DNA of 64,000 nucleotides from Cronobacter malonaticus LMG 23826 (GTDB taxonomy: Bacteria; Pseudomonadota; Gammaproteobacteria; Enterobacterales; Enterobacteriaceae), in the NCBI RefSeq assembly GCF_001277215.2, contig NZ_CP013940.1:2666001-2730000 (forward strand), written 5' to 3'. Below, piece by piece: positions 7,153 through 16,592 of this stretch. Position 1 is the first letter of the stretch. Every line of letters starts with the position of its first letter. The position numbers and the translations under genes are program-made. The notes under the pieces were generated by a model. It did not search any database and was not told the DNA's origin. It saw only the letters and a list, made by a program, of their open reading frames with translations.

Positions 7153-8596
7153 GGAGCGCGAGCACGCTCTGCGCCTGCTGGTTCGCCTGTGCCAGCACGG
7201 CGTCCCCGGCCTGTTGCAGGATCTGCGTGCGGCTGAGGTTGCTCGCCTCTTGCGCGAAATCCGCGTCTTCAATGCGGCTGCGCGCGGCGGTCGTGGCGAC
7301 GGTCTTCTGGGCCATCGCCTCTTTCGCGGAGTCAAACGTGTTCACCAGGCTGCCGTAAGTGCCGCGATACGCGCTTACGGTATCGATCGCATGATCGATG
7401 GCGTCTATGGCCTGCGACGCGCTCTGCTGATTATCAAGCCGCGCGGTATCAAGGCCGAGCGTTTTGGTGTCCGAGGGCGTGCCGGGGATGGTTTTATACT
7501 GCACCGCCTCGCCGTAGTCGGCGCTCATCACAATATCCGTATTGGTGCTGACCGGCCCGTTATCCGGCGAATCGGTGGGCTTTGGCAGCTTACTCCAGGT
7601 CATATCGCCATAGAACGAGCCGTTGCCCACTACCATAATGATCACATCTTCTGTGACCTTATCAATGGAAAGCCGTTCCAGATAGTCACCTGGCGACACA
7701 GTACCGTTGTTGGCCCAGCCTGTCGCGGGTGTCTCGTAACGGTCGCCATCGCCGCTGTAGGTAATAGTCATGCCGTTGTACTGCTTCACCGCGCCGCCAT
7801 TGACGTTGTAAGTGGGCGGCCCCTGCGTCAGGTTCGCGTCGCTATAGCTGGCACCCGGCAAAAAACCGTTATCGGTAGAGATAATTTTAGTATTCGCCAT
7901 CGCTGTGCTGTTCACCCCGTTATTCGTCCAGGTGAAATCGCGCGTAGGGCCATTCACCGGTGTGCCGACGAGATGGCTGCCATCGCGGCTGAACAGCTGG
8001 ATATCGTCATCCATCCAGCCCGAGTTAATGGTCAGCGTAATATTGGTCGCCCCAGCCGGAATATAGGCCAGCGGCACCAGCCCGGAGGTAAAGGTGTACT
8101 GCTGGCCGGGCACCGGAAAGCGCTGGTTAATAGATGGAATATTACCGAGCTGCGGCGCGGGCGGTGGCGGCGATGCCGCGGGCGCCAGCGGATATTTGCC
8201 AAAAATCGTCGTCCCTGTGGAAATGGCGTCCATCTGCGCTTTGATCTCGCTGAATTCAGCGGAAATCGCCGCGCGATCGCTCGTGTCCAGCGTGCCGGTC
8301 GCGGACTGGACGGCCAGCTCTTTTGCACGCGTCAGCAGATCGGTGACTTCAGAAAGTGCCCCCTCGGCCGTCTGCGAGAGGCTTATCCCGTCGTTCATGC
8401 TGCGCGAGGCCACGTCATTCGCCCTGAGCGTGGCCGACATACGGTTGGCAATAGCCTGCCCGGCGGCGTCATCCTTCGCGCTGTTAATGCGCATGCCGGA
8501 TGAGAGGCGCTCGATGGACTGGCTTAAGCTAGCGGCCGTTTTTTGCTGCTGCTTCAGGACATTGCCTGACATCAGGTTGTTGAAGATAGTCGCCAT
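7145..8596 (-). CDS. Orphan flagellin with atypical central domain
   Basis: A 483-residue flagellin. Residues about 1-135 are a standard D0/D1 region ([35 protein letters not shown]) and the last 105 or so are the matching C-terminal D1/D0 ([20 protein letters not shown], ending VLALLK). The middle, about residues 140-385, is unlike the usual FliC D2/D3: it begins with a Pro/Ala-rich linker ([12 protein letters not shown]) and continues as a Gly/Asp/Thr-rich, beta-strand-like domain with [19 protein letters not shown] see no HExxH zinc-protease motif. Start ATG 8596 gives the canonical MATIFNN N-terminus. No other flagellar genes lie nearby, but a sigma-28-type promoter lies upstream. Confidence 0.9.
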   Translation of the reverse strand: MATIFNNLMSGNVLKQQQKTAASLSQSIERLSSGMRINSAKDDAAGQAIANRMSATLRANDVASRSMNDGISLSQTAEGALSEVTDLLTRAKELAVQSATGTLDTSDRAAISAEFSEIKAQMDAISTGTTIFGKYPLAPAASPPPPAPQLGNIPSINQRFPVPGQQYTFTSGLVPLAYIPAGATNITLTINSGWMDDDIQLFSRDGSHLVGTPVNGPTRDFTWTNNGVNSTAMANTKIISTDNGFLPGASYSDANLTQGPPTYNVNGGAVKQYNGMTITYSGDGDRYETPATGWANNGTVSPGDYLERLSIDKVTEDVIIMVVGNGSFYGDMTWSKLPKPTDSPDNGPVSTNTDIVMSADYGEAVQYKTIPGTPSDTKTLGLDTARLDNQQSASQAIDAIDHAIDTVSAYRGTYGSLVNTFDSAKEAMAQKTVATTAARSRIEDADFAQEASNLSRTQILQQAGDAVLAQANQQAQSVLALLK

Positions 8597-8638
8597 AGGG
8601 TTGCCGTTTCGCACATCGGAGAGTCGTTAACAAGGCTA

Positions 8639-8666
8639 CTATCGGCCCCCAGGCAGTTTAGCTTTA
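8639..8666 (-). promoter_or_regulatory. Sigma-28 (FliA) promoter of the flagellin gene
   Basis: On the minus strand TAAAGCTA (8666-8659), twelve bases, then GCCGATAG (8646-8639) closely match the class-3 flagellar consensus TAAAGTTT-N11-GCCGATAA. It lies about 40 bp upstream of the flagellin start, suggesting co-expression with the main flagellar regulon although the gene is elsewhere. Confidence 0.8.
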
Positions 8667-8776
8667 GGTGTAAATTTGAATTAAGTGAAAATTCTTTTAA
8701 TAACCACAGCTTATGTTAACAGCCCATTATCCGCCCTTTTAGCGTATCAGGCCGGGTAAATCCTTAAGGAGCGTTT

Positions 8777-9589
8777 ATGACAGTTAAGTTAATCGCCGTG
8801 GATATGGACGGCACCTTTTTACGCGATGACAAAACCTATCACCGCGAGCGTTTTCTTAAGCAGTACGCCGAAATGAAAGCGCGCGGCATCCGTTTTGTGG
8901 TGGCGAGCGGCAACCAGTATTACCAGCTGACGTCGTTCTTTCCGGACATCGCCAATGAAATTGCCTTCGTGGCGGAAAACGGCGCGTGGGTGGTCTGCGA
9001 AGGCGAAGATGTGTTTAACGGCGAATTGAGCGATGATGAGTATCGTCACGTCATTGACCACCTGATGACGCTTGACGATTTAGAGATTATCGCCTGCGGA
9101 AAAAACAGCGGCTACACGCTCAAGCGCTACGACGAGCGCTTCAAAAAAATGGCGGCGCGCTACTATCACCGCCTGGCGTTTGTCGATGATCTGCACGATA
9201 TCCACGATATTTTCTTTAAATTCGCGCTCAACCTGCCGGATATCCAGCTGCTGAAAAGAATGGACGAACTGACCAAAGCGTTTGAAGGCATTGTGGTGCC
9301 GGTCTCAAGCGGCCACGGCTCTATCGATCTCATTATTCCGGGGCTTCACAAAGCCAACGGCATTCAGATGCTGCAACAGCGCTGGGGCATTGCAGACAGC
9401 GAGGTCGTGGCATTTGGCGACGGCGGCAATGACGTCGACATGCTGCGCCATGCGGGGTTTGGGTTTGCGATGGACAACGCGCCGGACGCGATACACAAAG
9501 TGGCGCGCTACCGTGCGCCGGCCAACCATCAGGATGGCGTGCTGGAGATTATCGACAAGGTGCTGAACGGCGAAGCCCCGTTCGCCTGA
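8777..9589 (+). CDS. ybjI: YbjI, Cof-type HAD phosphatase
   Basis: A 270-residue cytosolic haloacid-dehalogenase-fold hydrolase matching E. coli YbjI (271 aa), reported to dephosphorylate FMN and similar small phosphates. Motif I is DMDGTF with nucleophile and acid Asp (residues 9 and 11), motif II lies near VVASGNQ, and motifs III/IV are represented by the conserved Lys region and GDGGNDVDML. A C2-type cap lies between motifs II and III. AAGGAG seven bases upstream supports the ATG at 8777. Confidence 0.92.
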   Translation: MTVKLIAVDMDGTFLRDDKTYHRERFLKQYAEMKARGIRFVVASGNQYYQLTSFFPDIANEIAFVAENGAWVVCEGEDVFNGELSDDEYRHVIDHLMTLDDLEIIACGKNSGYTLKRYDERFKKMAARYYHRLAFVDDLHDIHDIFFKFALNLPDIQLLKRMDELTKAFEGIVVPVSSGHGSIDLIIPGLHKANGIQMLQQRWGIADSEVVAFGDGGNDVDMLRHAGFGFAMDNAPDAIHKVARYRAPANHQDGVLEIIDKVLNGEAPFA

Positions 9590-9591
9590 GA

Positions 9592-9613
9592 CGACGGCCC
9601 AGGCGGGCCGTCG
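9592..9613. terminator. Hairpin between ybjI and mdfA
   Basis: CGACGGCCC (9592-9600) pairs with GGGCCGTCG (9605-9613) around a four-base loop between the convergent ends of ybjI and mdfA. A long T run is missing on both sides, so termination may be weak or aided by other factors. Confidence 0.5.
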
Positions 9614-9622
9614 CGTTATGCG

Positions 9623-10855
9623 TTACGCTTCCGGGCGGGTGCCTACGGTTTTGTCCTTCAGGAAAATCACCATCAGGCCCAGCCACAGCAGGCCGCTTGC
9701 GAAGTTAAACAGGTTAAACAGCGCATTGCCGCCGCCAATCCAGGCGTGTTTGCTGACCTCAATACCCACCGTGAAAATGGTCATCTGTAACATGCCCATC
9801 GCCGCCGAGACGGTGCCTTTGCTGATATCGCTGGCAAAGAGCGTCAGGCGCACCAAGCCCGCGTTGGCAATGCCGATGCCGAAAGCGTAAATACTTAAGC
9901 CCGCCGTCATCCAGAGGTACGCGTGGGAGGAAATCACCGTGGCGAGCGCCGCCAGCGCCAGCCCGAACATCATCGGCCAGCCGCCCATGACAATCAGCGA
10001 GCGCACGGAGCGCCGGGCGGTGAGCTTCGCCAGCACCAGGTTGCCAATGATCAGCGCGCCGAAAATCGGCACCTGCAACAGGCCATATTCATAGGTGCTC
10101 ATCTGCTCGCCGCTGATGATAATGACCGGCGACTGCGCAATCCACGCCAGCAGCGGCAGGCTGACAAAGCCTATCGCCAGCGCTCCGGACACAAAGCGCA
10201 GGTTTTTCAGCACCGCTTTATAGTCGCGGCCCAGCTCCCGCAGCGACAGCTTCTCGCCAAGCCGCGTGGCCGTCTCCGGCATGGCGCGCCACAGGCCAAA
10301 GAACGAGATGGCCGCCAGCACGGCGAAAAGCACAAACATCATCTCCCAGGGCGCGGCGTGCACCCAGGCAGCCCCGACGAGCGGCCCGAGCAGCGGCGCT
10401 ATCAGCGCGACGTTCGCCATCAGCGCGGTGATTTTGATACACACCGCCTCTTCAAACGACTCCTGAATCGCGGCATAGCCCACCGCGCCGATAAAGCACA
10501 GGCTGATGCCCTGCAAAAAGCGCAGCACAGTGAACTGTTCAATGTTCTGAGCGAGCAGCGTGGCGAGGCAGGTGACGATAAACCACGCCACACCCGCCAG
10601 CATCACCGGGCGTCTGCCGATACGGTCAGAGAGCGGGCCGAGCAACCACTGTAAAAACATGCCGCCTGCGAGGTAGGCGGTCATGGAGGTGGGCACCCAT
10701 TCGACGCCCGCCTGATACTGTTCCACGACCGCGAGCATGCCAGGCTGGATCATGTCGTTGCCGATATAAGTCGAGAATTCGTAGAGCACCAGGCAGAGCG
10801 GGAACAGCAGCGCCTGGCGTCCGAGACGTCCGGTTCGGTTTGCGTGAGTTTGCAT
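9623..10855 (-). CDS. mdfA: Multidrug efflux MFS transporter MdfA
   Basis: A 410-residue, 12-helix MFS antiporter very similar to E. coli MdfA (410 aa), which exports lipophilic cations, chloramphenicol and other drugs in exchange for protons. The key acidic residues E26 and D34 are present in the first helix ([15 protein letters not shown]), as are motif A ([13 protein letters not shown]) and the motif B/C region with [10 protein letters not shown] containing the essential arginine. The ybjH gene that K-12 has beside it is absent. Confidence 0.95.
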   Translation of the reverse strand: MQTHANRTGRLGRQALLFPLCLVLYEFSTYIGNDMIQPGMLAVVEQYQAGVEWVPTSMTAYLAGGMFLQWLLGPLSDRIGRRPVMLAGVAWFIVTCLATLLAQNIEQFTVLRFLQGISLCFIGAVGYAAIQESFEEAVCIKITALMANVALIAPLLGPLVGAAWVHAAPWEMMFVLFAVLAAISFFGLWRAMPETATRLGEKLSLRELGRDYKAVLKNLRFVSGALAIGFVSLPLLAWIAQSPVIIISGEQMSTYEYGLLQVPIFGALIIGNLVLAKLTARRSVRSLIVMGGWPMMFGLALAALATVISSHAYLWMTAGLSIYAFGIGIANAGLVRLTLFASDISKGTVSAAMGMLQMTIFTVGIEVSKHAWIGGGNALFNLFNFASGLLWLGLMVIFLKDKTVGTRPEA

Positions 10856-10959
10856 GAGTCATCCATCTATAAAATCGCGCAAAGTGTAATGAATTGCCGC
10901 GCCGCGCGATAGTGAATTATGTGCGACAACCGTGGCGTGGCGCGCCTTTAGCTCTGCTG

Positions 10960-10976
10960 TTTAAGGTTTTCTTAAG
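10960..10976 (+). promoter_or_regulatory. PmrA (BasR) box upstream of the PAP2-ybjG pair
   Basis: TTTAAG (10960-10965), five bases, CTTAAG (10971-10976) is an exact fit to the PmrA direct-repeat consensus YTTAAK-N5-YTTAAK. A -10-like TATGCT follows at 10987-10992. PmrA control of ybjG is known in E. coli and Salmonella. This placement implies the upstream PAP2 gene is co-regulated. Confidence 0.7.
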
Positions 10977-11022
10977 TAAGCCGCTTTATGCTGGCCCTTT
11001 TCAGCTTCCGGATGACGCCGCG

Positions 11023-11763
11023 ATGCGTACTTTATCTCCGCTTTTCTGGCCTGCCAGACCCCGGATAAATAAGACAATCTCCCTTTATTCCCTGCCCGTG
11101 CGCTTTTATGTTGGTCAGCTTGCGCTGCTAACGGCGCTGGGCGTGCTGTTCACCTGGCTGTCACGCACCGAAACGCTGGACCGCTGGCTGACGCAGATGT
11201 GGTTTGACGCCGCCGCAGGGAATTTTCCCTGGCAGGACAACTACTGGCTTGATCTGCTCAACCACCGGCTCGCCAAATATTGCGCTATCGCGGTCGCCGT
11301 CGGGAGCCTGCTGTATGGCGTGATTCGTCGCCATCCGCGCTGGATAATGGTCGCGGTGCTGATGGGCCTTGGCGCCGCCGTTGTCGGCATCCTGAAGGCC
11401 ACCAGCCATCATAGCTGCCCGTGGGATCTCGTTGAGTATGGCGGAAAGGCGCTTTCTTATCCGCTTTTTGGCGCGGTACCGGACGGCAGCGGCCCTGGCC
11501 GTTGTTTCCCTGGCGGCCACGCCTCCAGCGGCTTTATGGTGATGGGCCTCTGGTTCGGCCTGCGGCGCGAGCATCCGGGGTACGCCCGGCTGGCGCTGGC
11601 GGCCGGCATTGCGCTCGGGCTCGCGATGGGCTTCGGCCAGGTGATGCGCGGTGCGCATTTCTTCACCCATAACCTGTGGGCAGGCTGGTGGGTGTGGCTC
11701 ACGCAGGTGGTGACGTGGGGCGTGACCACCACATTGATGAATAAGGAACCCGCAACCCTATGA
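11023..11763 (+). CDS. PAP2-family membrane phosphatase
   Basis: About 246 residues with roughly six membrane helices. The PAP2 signature motifs are present in a variant form: KATSHHSCPWDL (motif 1), PGGHASSG (motif 2) and MRGAHFFTHNLWAGWW (motif 3 with the catalytic His). Enzymes of this type remove phosphate from lipid A, undecaprenyl pyrophosphate or phosphatidylglycerol phosphate; the substrate here cannot be told. The ATG at 11023 is favoured because the PmrA box and -10 lie at 10960-10992; a longer TTG-started frame from 10894 would include the promoter. The stop overlaps the ybjG start (ATGA), so the two are coupled. K-12 lacks this gene here. Confidence 0.85.
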   Translation: MRTLSPLFWPARPRINKTISLYSLPVRFYVGQLALLTALGVLFTWLSRTETLDRWLTQMWFDAAAGNFPWQDNYWLDLLNHRLAKYCAIAVAVGSLLYGVIRRHPRWIMVAVLMGLGAAVVGILKATSHHSCPWDLVEYGGKALSYPLFGAVPDGSGPGRCFPGGHASSGFMVMGLWFGLRREHPGYARLALAAGIALGLAMGFGQVMRGAHFFTHNLWAGWWVWLTQVVTWGVTTTLMNKEPATL

Positions 11764-12353
11764 TGGAAGCGTTGAATCAATTTCTGTTTTTGCACATTAA
11801 CGCGACGCCCGCGTCGCCGGGCTGGCTTATCGCGCTGGCGACGTTTATCGCCCGCGATCTTATCTCGATTGTGCCGCTGCTGCCGGTGGTACTGTGGCTC
11901 TGGCGTCCGACCGAGCGCAGGCTGGTGGTGAAGTTCGCGCTGGCACTGCTCATTAGCCTCGCCGTCTCCTGGCTTGCGGGCCATCTGTTTCCCCATCCGC
12001 GCCCGTTTGTGGTCGGCCTCGGTCATCAGTTCCTGCCGCACGCGCCGGACGACTCCTATCCAAGCGATCACGGCACCGTGATTTTCACCTTCGCGCTGGC
12101 GTTTCTCTTCTGGCATCGCGTCTGGTCTGGCACGCTGTTAATGGCCGTCGCCTGCGCGATTGCCTGGTCGCGTATCTATCTCGGCGTCCACTGGCCGCTC
12201 GATATGGCGGGTGGTCTGCTGGTGGCGATGCTTGCCTGTCTGAGCGCGCAAATCCTCTGGGCACCGCTTGGCGAACCGCTCTACCGCACGCTGCGCCAGC
12301 TCTATCGTCTCTGCTTCGCGCTGCCTATCCGTAAAGGCTGGGTGCGTGACTAA
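11760..12353 (+). CDS. ybjG: Undecaprenyl-diphosphatase YbjG
   Basis: A 197-residue PAP2 membrane enzyme matching E. coli YbjG (198 aa), one of several enzymes that recycle undecaprenyl pyrophosphate to the monophosphate carrier for peptidoglycan and O-antigen synthesis. Motifs: HPRPFVVGLGH (motif 1), PSDHGT (motif 2), SRIYLGVHWPLDMAGG (motif 3). It starts at ATG 11760 (or the next codon, also ATG), overlapping the stop of the upstream PAP2 gene, and is probably transcribed from the PmrA-box promoter. Confidence 0.93.
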   Translation: MMEALNQFLFLHINATPASPGWLIALATFIARDLISIVPLLPVVLWLWRPTERRLVVKFALALLISLAVSWLAGHLFPHPRPFVVGLGHQFLPHAPDDSYPSDHGTVIFTFALAFLFWHRVWSGTLLMAVACAIAWSRIYLGVHWPLDMAGGLLVAMLACLSAQILWAPLGEPLYRTLRQLYRLCFALPIRKGWVRD

Positions 12354-12432
12354 CCGCAGGTCCACAGGTAAGATTGCACGACTTTTCAGGTGCCGCGCGA
12401 CGGGCGTGGCGCCGGGTTGAGCAAGAGGGACT

Positions 12433-13197
12433 ATGGAAACGCGGCGTGACGAGCGACTGGCGCAACTGCTCCAGGCACTGAAGCGACAGGATAAAATGCA
12501 TCTCAAAGAGGCGGCGGCGCTGCTTGGCGTCTCGGAGATGACGATTCGCCGCGACCTGCAGGGTAATGACGCGCCGGTCACGCTGCTTGGCGGTTACATT
12601 GTGCTGGAGCCGCGCGGCGTGGCGGTAAGCCGCTATCTGTTAAGCGATGAACAGACCCGGCTGGTGGAGGAGAAACGCCACGCGGCCGCGCTCGCGGCGT
12701 CGCTTGTCCACCCGCACCAGACGCTCTTTTTCGACTGCGGCACCACCACGCCGTGGATCATCGACGCGCTGGACGACGCCCTGCCTTTTACCGGCATCTG
12801 CTATTCGCTTAACACCTTTCTGGCGCTCCAGGAGAAACCGCACTGCCGCGTTATCCTCTGTGGCGGCGAATTCCACGCCAGCAACGCGATTTTCAAACCG
12901 CTGACCTTCCAGGAAACGCTGCGCAATCTCTGCCCTGATATCGCGTTTTTTTCGGCAGCGGGCGTGCATCCCCAGTATGGCGCGACCTGTTTTAATCTCG
13001 ACGAACTGCCGGTGAAACACTGGGCGCTGGAGATGGCCCAGCGTCACGTGATCGTGGCCGATCACAGCAAATTTGGGCAGGTGCGGCCCGCCTGCATGGG
13101 GCCGCTTGAGGCATTCGATACTATCGCGACTGACCGCATGCCCGACGACGCGTTTATCGCCTGGGCGCAGGCGGCGAACGTCAGCGTGATGTGGTAA
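12433..13197 (+). CDS. deoR: Deoxyribose operon repressor DeoR
   Basis: A 254-residue DeoR-family regulator matching E. coli DeoR (252 aa), which represses the deo nucleoside catabolism genes and responds to deoxyribose 5-phosphate. The N-terminal helix-turn-helix (residues about 20-45, HLKEAAALLGVSEMTIRRDL) is followed by the sugar-phosphate sensor domain with FDCGTTTPW and VADHSKFGQ motifs. The targets (deoCABD, nupG, tsx) are not in this window. The ATG at 12433 is preceded by AGAGGG. Confidence 0.95.
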   Translation: METRRDERLAQLLQALKRQDKMHLKEAAALLGVSEMTIRRDLQGNDAPVTLLGGYIVLEPRGVAVSRYLLSDEQTRLVEEKRHAAALAASLVHPHQTLFFDCGTTTPWIIDALDDALPFTGICYSLNTFLALQEKPHCRVILCGGEFHASNAIFKPLTFQETLRNLCPDIAFFSAAGVHPQYGATCFNLDELPVKHWALEMAQRHVIVADHSKFGQVRPACMGPLEAFDTIATDRMPDDAFIAWAQAANVSVMW

Positions 13198-13198
13198 A

Positions 13199-13219
13199 CG
13201 CTCCCTTAAGCCGGGAGCG
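13199..13219. terminator. Hairpin between convergent deoR and dacC
   Basis: CGCTCCC (13199-13205) pairs with GGGAGCG (13213-13219) in the 27-bp gap between the two convergent genes. No clear T run follows; a bidirectional or weak terminator is likely. Confidence 0.45.
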
Positions 13220-13224
13220 CACGG

Positions 13225-14436
13225 TTACGAGAACCAGCTCCCGAACCACTGATGGAATTTCATTAGCACGAAATCCCACATCCGGCTGAAGAAACCGCCT
13301 TCATTTACCGCTTCCATGACCACCAGCGGGCGCTGCTCAATGCTCTTGCCGTTAAGCTGAAAATCGATAGTGCCCACTACCTGGCCCTGTTTCAGCGGCG
13401 CGGTAAGCTGCGGCGAATTGAGCGTATAGGTGGCTTTGAGGTTTTTCAGCTGGCCTTTGGGGATCGTCACCGAACCCGCCTCGCCCGCGCCGAGTTTCAC
13501 TTCGCTGCTGTCGCCAAACCAGACGCGCTGGTTAACGAACGCGGCATCCGGCTTAATCGGCGTGACGGTTTCAAAGAAGCGGAAGCCCCATGTCAGCAGC
13601 TTTTCCGATTCACGAAAACGAATGCCGTCGGTTTTCGCGCCTAGCACAACCGAGATCAGGCGCATATCGCCCTGCGTCGCCGAGGCGACCAGGTTATAGC
13701 CCGCCCCCGCCGTGGTGCCAGTTTTCATTCCGTCGACGTTCATGCTGCTGCTCCACAACAGGCGGTTGCGGTTCGGCTGGCGGATCTTATTGAACGTAAA
13801 CTCTTTCTCTTTATGGATGGCATACTCATCCGGCACGTCGTGGATCAGCGCCTTGCCGAGCAACGCCATATCGCGCGCGGTGCTGAACTGCCCTGGCGCA
13901 TCGAGGCCGTGAACCGTTTTAAAGGTCGTGTTAGTCAGCCCCAGGCGTTTGGCGTAGCCGTTCATCAGGCTGACAAACGCGTCCTGGCTGCCCGCCACAT
14001 AATCGGCGATAGCAATACTGGCGTCATTGCCGGACTGAATAATCACGCCTTTGTTGAGATCGGCCACCGACACCTGATCGCCGGGTTTTAAGAACATCAG
14101 CGACGAGCCGCGCAGCGCCGGGTTGCCGGTCGCCCAGGCGTCTTTGCCGACGGTCACTTTATCATCGAGATGAATTTTACCGGCCTTCAGCGCCTGACCG
14201 ACCACATAGCTGGTCATCAGTTTGGTAAGGCTTGCCGGATCGAGTTTTTCATCCGCGTTGCCTTCAGCCAGCACTTTGCCGCTGTGGTAGTCCATCAGGA
14301 TCCAGGCGCGGGCGTCGACGTCCGGCGCGGCGGGCGCCATCGGGTCGGCCGCGTGGGCGGTGGAGAGGGAAATCAATAGAAACGCGCCTGAGAGAGCCAG
14401 CACGCGACGAGCGCCGGAGCGTGAGAATGAGGTCAT
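13225..14436 (-). CDS. dacC: D-alanyl-D-alanine carboxypeptidase DacC (PBP6)
   Basis: A 403-residue penicillin-binding protein that trims the terminal D-Ala from peptidoglycan pentapeptides in the periplasm. A signal peptide of about 30 residues ends at AHA. Catalytic motifs are all present: S69-x-x-K72 (PASLTK), SGN (IQSGNDAS) and KTG (MKTGTTAG). The C-terminus ends in an amphipathic helix ([12 protein letters not shown]) that anchors it to the inner membrane. The ATG at 14436 is preferred over one seven codons upstream because AGGTGG lies six bases before it. Confidence 0.95.
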   Translation of the reverse strand: MTSFSRSGARRVLALSGAFLLISLSTAHAADPMAPAAPDVDARAWILMDYHSGKVLAEGNADEKLDPASLTKLMTSYVVGQALKAGKIHLDDKVTVGKDAWATGNPALRGSSLMFLKPGDQVSVADLNKGVIIQSGNDASIAIADYVAGSQDAFVSLMNGYAKRLGLTNTTFKTVHGLDAPGQFSTARDMALLGKALIHDVPDEYAIHKEKEFTFNKIRQPNRNRLLWSSSMNVDGMKTGTTAGAGYNLVASATQGDMRLISVVLGAKTDGIRFRESEKLLTWGFRFFETVTPIKPDAAFVNQRVWFGDSSEVKLGAGEAGSVTIPKGQLKNLKATYTLNSPQLTAPLKQGQVVGTIDFQLNGKSIEQRPLVVMEAVNEGGFFSRMWDFVLMKFHQWFGSWFS

Positions 14437-14682
14437 AAGAGCCACCTGAATATCCATTCCAGAAACTACTACAAATCAACCGTATCGGTGAAAAGATGAG
14501 TAATAACGCACAAACGCCATCAATGAAACAGCGCGGGGGTAAAGTTTTTAAAGTTTCACTTTCCGGTCACAAAGTGACACGGCATTTTCAGGCAGTTGCG
14601 AAAGCGCGGGGATTATTCCACCATGGAATATCTTCGTGGCGCGCCGTCGCCACGGCATCGTTCATCTGCAAAGGAGCAAGAT

Positions 14683-15309
14683 ATGATTACCGTATGGGGT
14701 CGAGAAAATTCCACTAACGTGAAGAAGGTGCTGTGGTGTCTGGAAGAGCTGGAGCTGCCGTATAACCGCATTCCGGCGGGCGGCAAATATGGCATTAACC
14801 ACGACGCGGATTATCTGGAGATGAACCCGAACGGGCTGGTGCCATGCCTGCGTGACGATGAAACTGGGCTGGTGCTGTGGGAATCCAACACTATTGTGCG
14901 TTATCTGGCGGCGCAGTATGGACAGGGCCGTCTGTGGCTGGAAAGCCCCGTTGAGCGCGCCCGCGGCGAAAAGTGGATGGACTGGGCCATCAGCACGCTG
15001 CCTGCCCCGCACCGCGGCGTCGTCTTCAGCCTGGTGCGCACGCCGCCCGAGCAGCGCGATCCGGCGCTGATTGAAGAGAGCAAAAAGCAGTGCGACGCGC
15101 TGTTCGCCATTCTTGACGCCGAACTGGCGAAAACCCCGTGGCTCTCCGGCGACGCGTTCGGCATCGCCGATATGGCCCCTGCGCCACACATCTATAACCT
15201 CTTTAACGTCGGCATCGAGTGGACGCCGCGCCCGCACCTGGAGCGCTGGTATCAGCAGCTCACCGAACGCCCGGCGTTTCGCAATATCGTGATGATCCCG
15301 GTGAGCTGA
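14683..15309 (+). CDS. gstB: Glutathione S-transferase GstB
   Basis: 208 residues, the same length as E. coli GstB (YliJ). The N-terminal thioredoxin-fold domain (residues 1-80) binds glutathione and shows the ESNTIVRYL motif, followed by an all-helical C-terminal domain with the [11 protein letters not shown]-capping box. In E. coli it conjugates glutathione to bromoacetate and similar compounds. AAAGGAG upstream sets the ATG at 14683. The stop directly abuts that of the convergent yliI. Confidence 0.93.
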   Translation: MITVWGRENSTNVKKVLWCLEELELPYNRIPAGGKYGINHDADYLEMNPNGLVPCLRDDETGLVLWESNTIVRYLAAQYGQGRLWLESPVERARGEKWMDWAISTLPAPHRGVVFSLVRTPPEQRDPALIEESKKQCDALFAILDAELAKTPWLSGDAFGIADMAPAPHIYNLFNVGIEWTPRPHLERWYQQLTERPAFRNIVMIPVS

Positions 15310-16422
15310 TCACGACGCCGGGCTGACTTTCAGTAGCTGACCGTCGGTTTCGTCGGTCAGCACATACAGGAAGCCGTCCGGCCCGACGCGCACGTCGCGA
15401 ATGCGTTTATTCTCTTTCTCCAGCAGTCGGCCATCTTCCGTCACCTTTTTGCCGTTCACCGACAGCTGAATCAGGTTCTGCTCCTTGAGCGCGCCGATAA
15501 ACAGCTTGTTTTTCCACTGCGGAAATTTATCAGCGTTATAAAACGCCATGCCGCTCACCGCGGGCGAGACTTTCCAGTAGAACAGCGGCTGTTCGGTGCC
15601 CGGCGCTTCGCCGCCTTTGGCCTCCGGAATAGGCTCGCCGCTGTAATTGATGCCCCAGGTGGCGAGCGGCCAGCCGTAGTTTTTGCCCGCTTCGGGAATA
15701 TTGATTTCATCGCCGCCTTTCGGGCCGTGCTCGTTAAGCCATATCGTCTGGCTCCAGGGGTTGAGCGCCAGGCCCTGCGGGTTGCGAATGCCGTAAGACC
15801 AGATCTCCGGGCGCACGCCCTGTTTGCCGACAAACGGGTTATCCTTCGGCACGTCGCCATTTTCCGTAAGACGCACCACTTTGCCCTGAAGCTTATCGAG
15901 ATCCTGCGCCGTCGGGCGCTGGTTATTCTCGCCGAGCGCAATGAACAGATGCCCTTTACCATCAAACGCCATACGCCCGCCAAAATGGTTGCCCACCGAG
16001 AGCTTCGGCTGCTGGCGGAACACGACCTTAAAATTTTCCAGCCGCTGCATATCGTCGCTAAGCCGCCCGTAACCCACCGCGGTGCCCGCTTTACCGTCGC
16101 TGCCGCCTTCGGCATAGCTCAGCCAGACGCGGCGACTCTCGTTAAAATCGGGCGCCAGCACCACGTCCAGCAGTCCGCCCTGCCCTTGATGCCAGACCGT
16201 CGGCACGCCGGAGATGGCGGCGGAAAGCCCTTTACCCGGCTGCCAGCGTTTCAGCTCGCCGCCGCGAAGCGTTATCAGCATGCCCTGGTTATCCGGCAGA
16301 AACGCCAGCGACCACGGGTTTTCGAGATTATCGGCAAGCACATCCACCTTTGCAGGCAGCGCGGCGGCGGAGGCGCTCACAACGAGCAGCAGAGCGAGTA
16401 AACGTGGCGAGCGTAGCGGCAT
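15310..16422 (-). CDS. yliI: PQQ-dependent aldose sugar dehydrogenase YliI
   Basis: A 370-residue periplasmic protein, close to E. coli YliI (371 aa). After a signal peptide (about 20 residues) comes a six-bladed beta-propeller typical of soluble glucose dehydrogenase-type quinoproteins, with the conserved motifs GGRMAFDGKGHLF, GIRNPQGLA and NEHGPKGGDEIN. It oxidises aldose sugars using pyrroloquinoline quinone. The ATG at 16422 has AAGGAG upstream. Divergent from rimO; K-12 has bssR in this area, missing here. Confidence 0.92.
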   Translation of the reverse strand: MPLRSPRLLALLLVVSASAAALPAKVDVLADNLENPWSLAFLPDNQGMLITLRGGELKRWQPGKGLSAAISGVPTVWHQGQGGLLDVVLAPDFNESRRVWLSYAEGGSDGKAGTAVGYGRLSDDMQRLENFKVVFRQQPKLSVGNHFGGRMAFDGKGHLFIALGENNQRPTAQDLDKLQGKVVRLTENGDVPKDNPFVGKQGVRPEIWSYGIRNPQGLALNPWSQTIWLNEHGPKGGDEINIPEAGKNYGWPLATWGINYSGEPIPEAKGGEAPGTEQPLFYWKVSPAVSGMAFYNADKFPQWKNKLFIGALKEQNLIQLSVNGKKVTEDGRLLEKENKRIRDVRVGPDGFLYVLTDETDGQLLKVSPAS

Positions 16423-16592
16423 AGCGTTCTCCTTATGGCAGTCCCGATTAAGGGTAGCCAGCCGCAGAACGGCCCGGCTGACTTTTACAAAATCTTTAAC
16501 ATCGCGCGGGCGCAAGATACCAGTACAAATTTCCCACCAACCTCTGTAAAATCCCCGCCCTGATAACTCCATAAATGATGAATTTTTGACCT

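Noticed and set aside
6935..8503. Long plus-strand open frame (522 codons) across ybjJ end and the flagellin gene
   Set aside because: It is antisense to the flagellin, whose sequence is clearly conserved; composition is Arg/Ala-rich as expected of a shadow frame in GC-rich DNA.
7145..8596. Flagellinolysin (flagellin with a protease domain)
   Set aside because: The central domain lacks any HExxH zinc motif.
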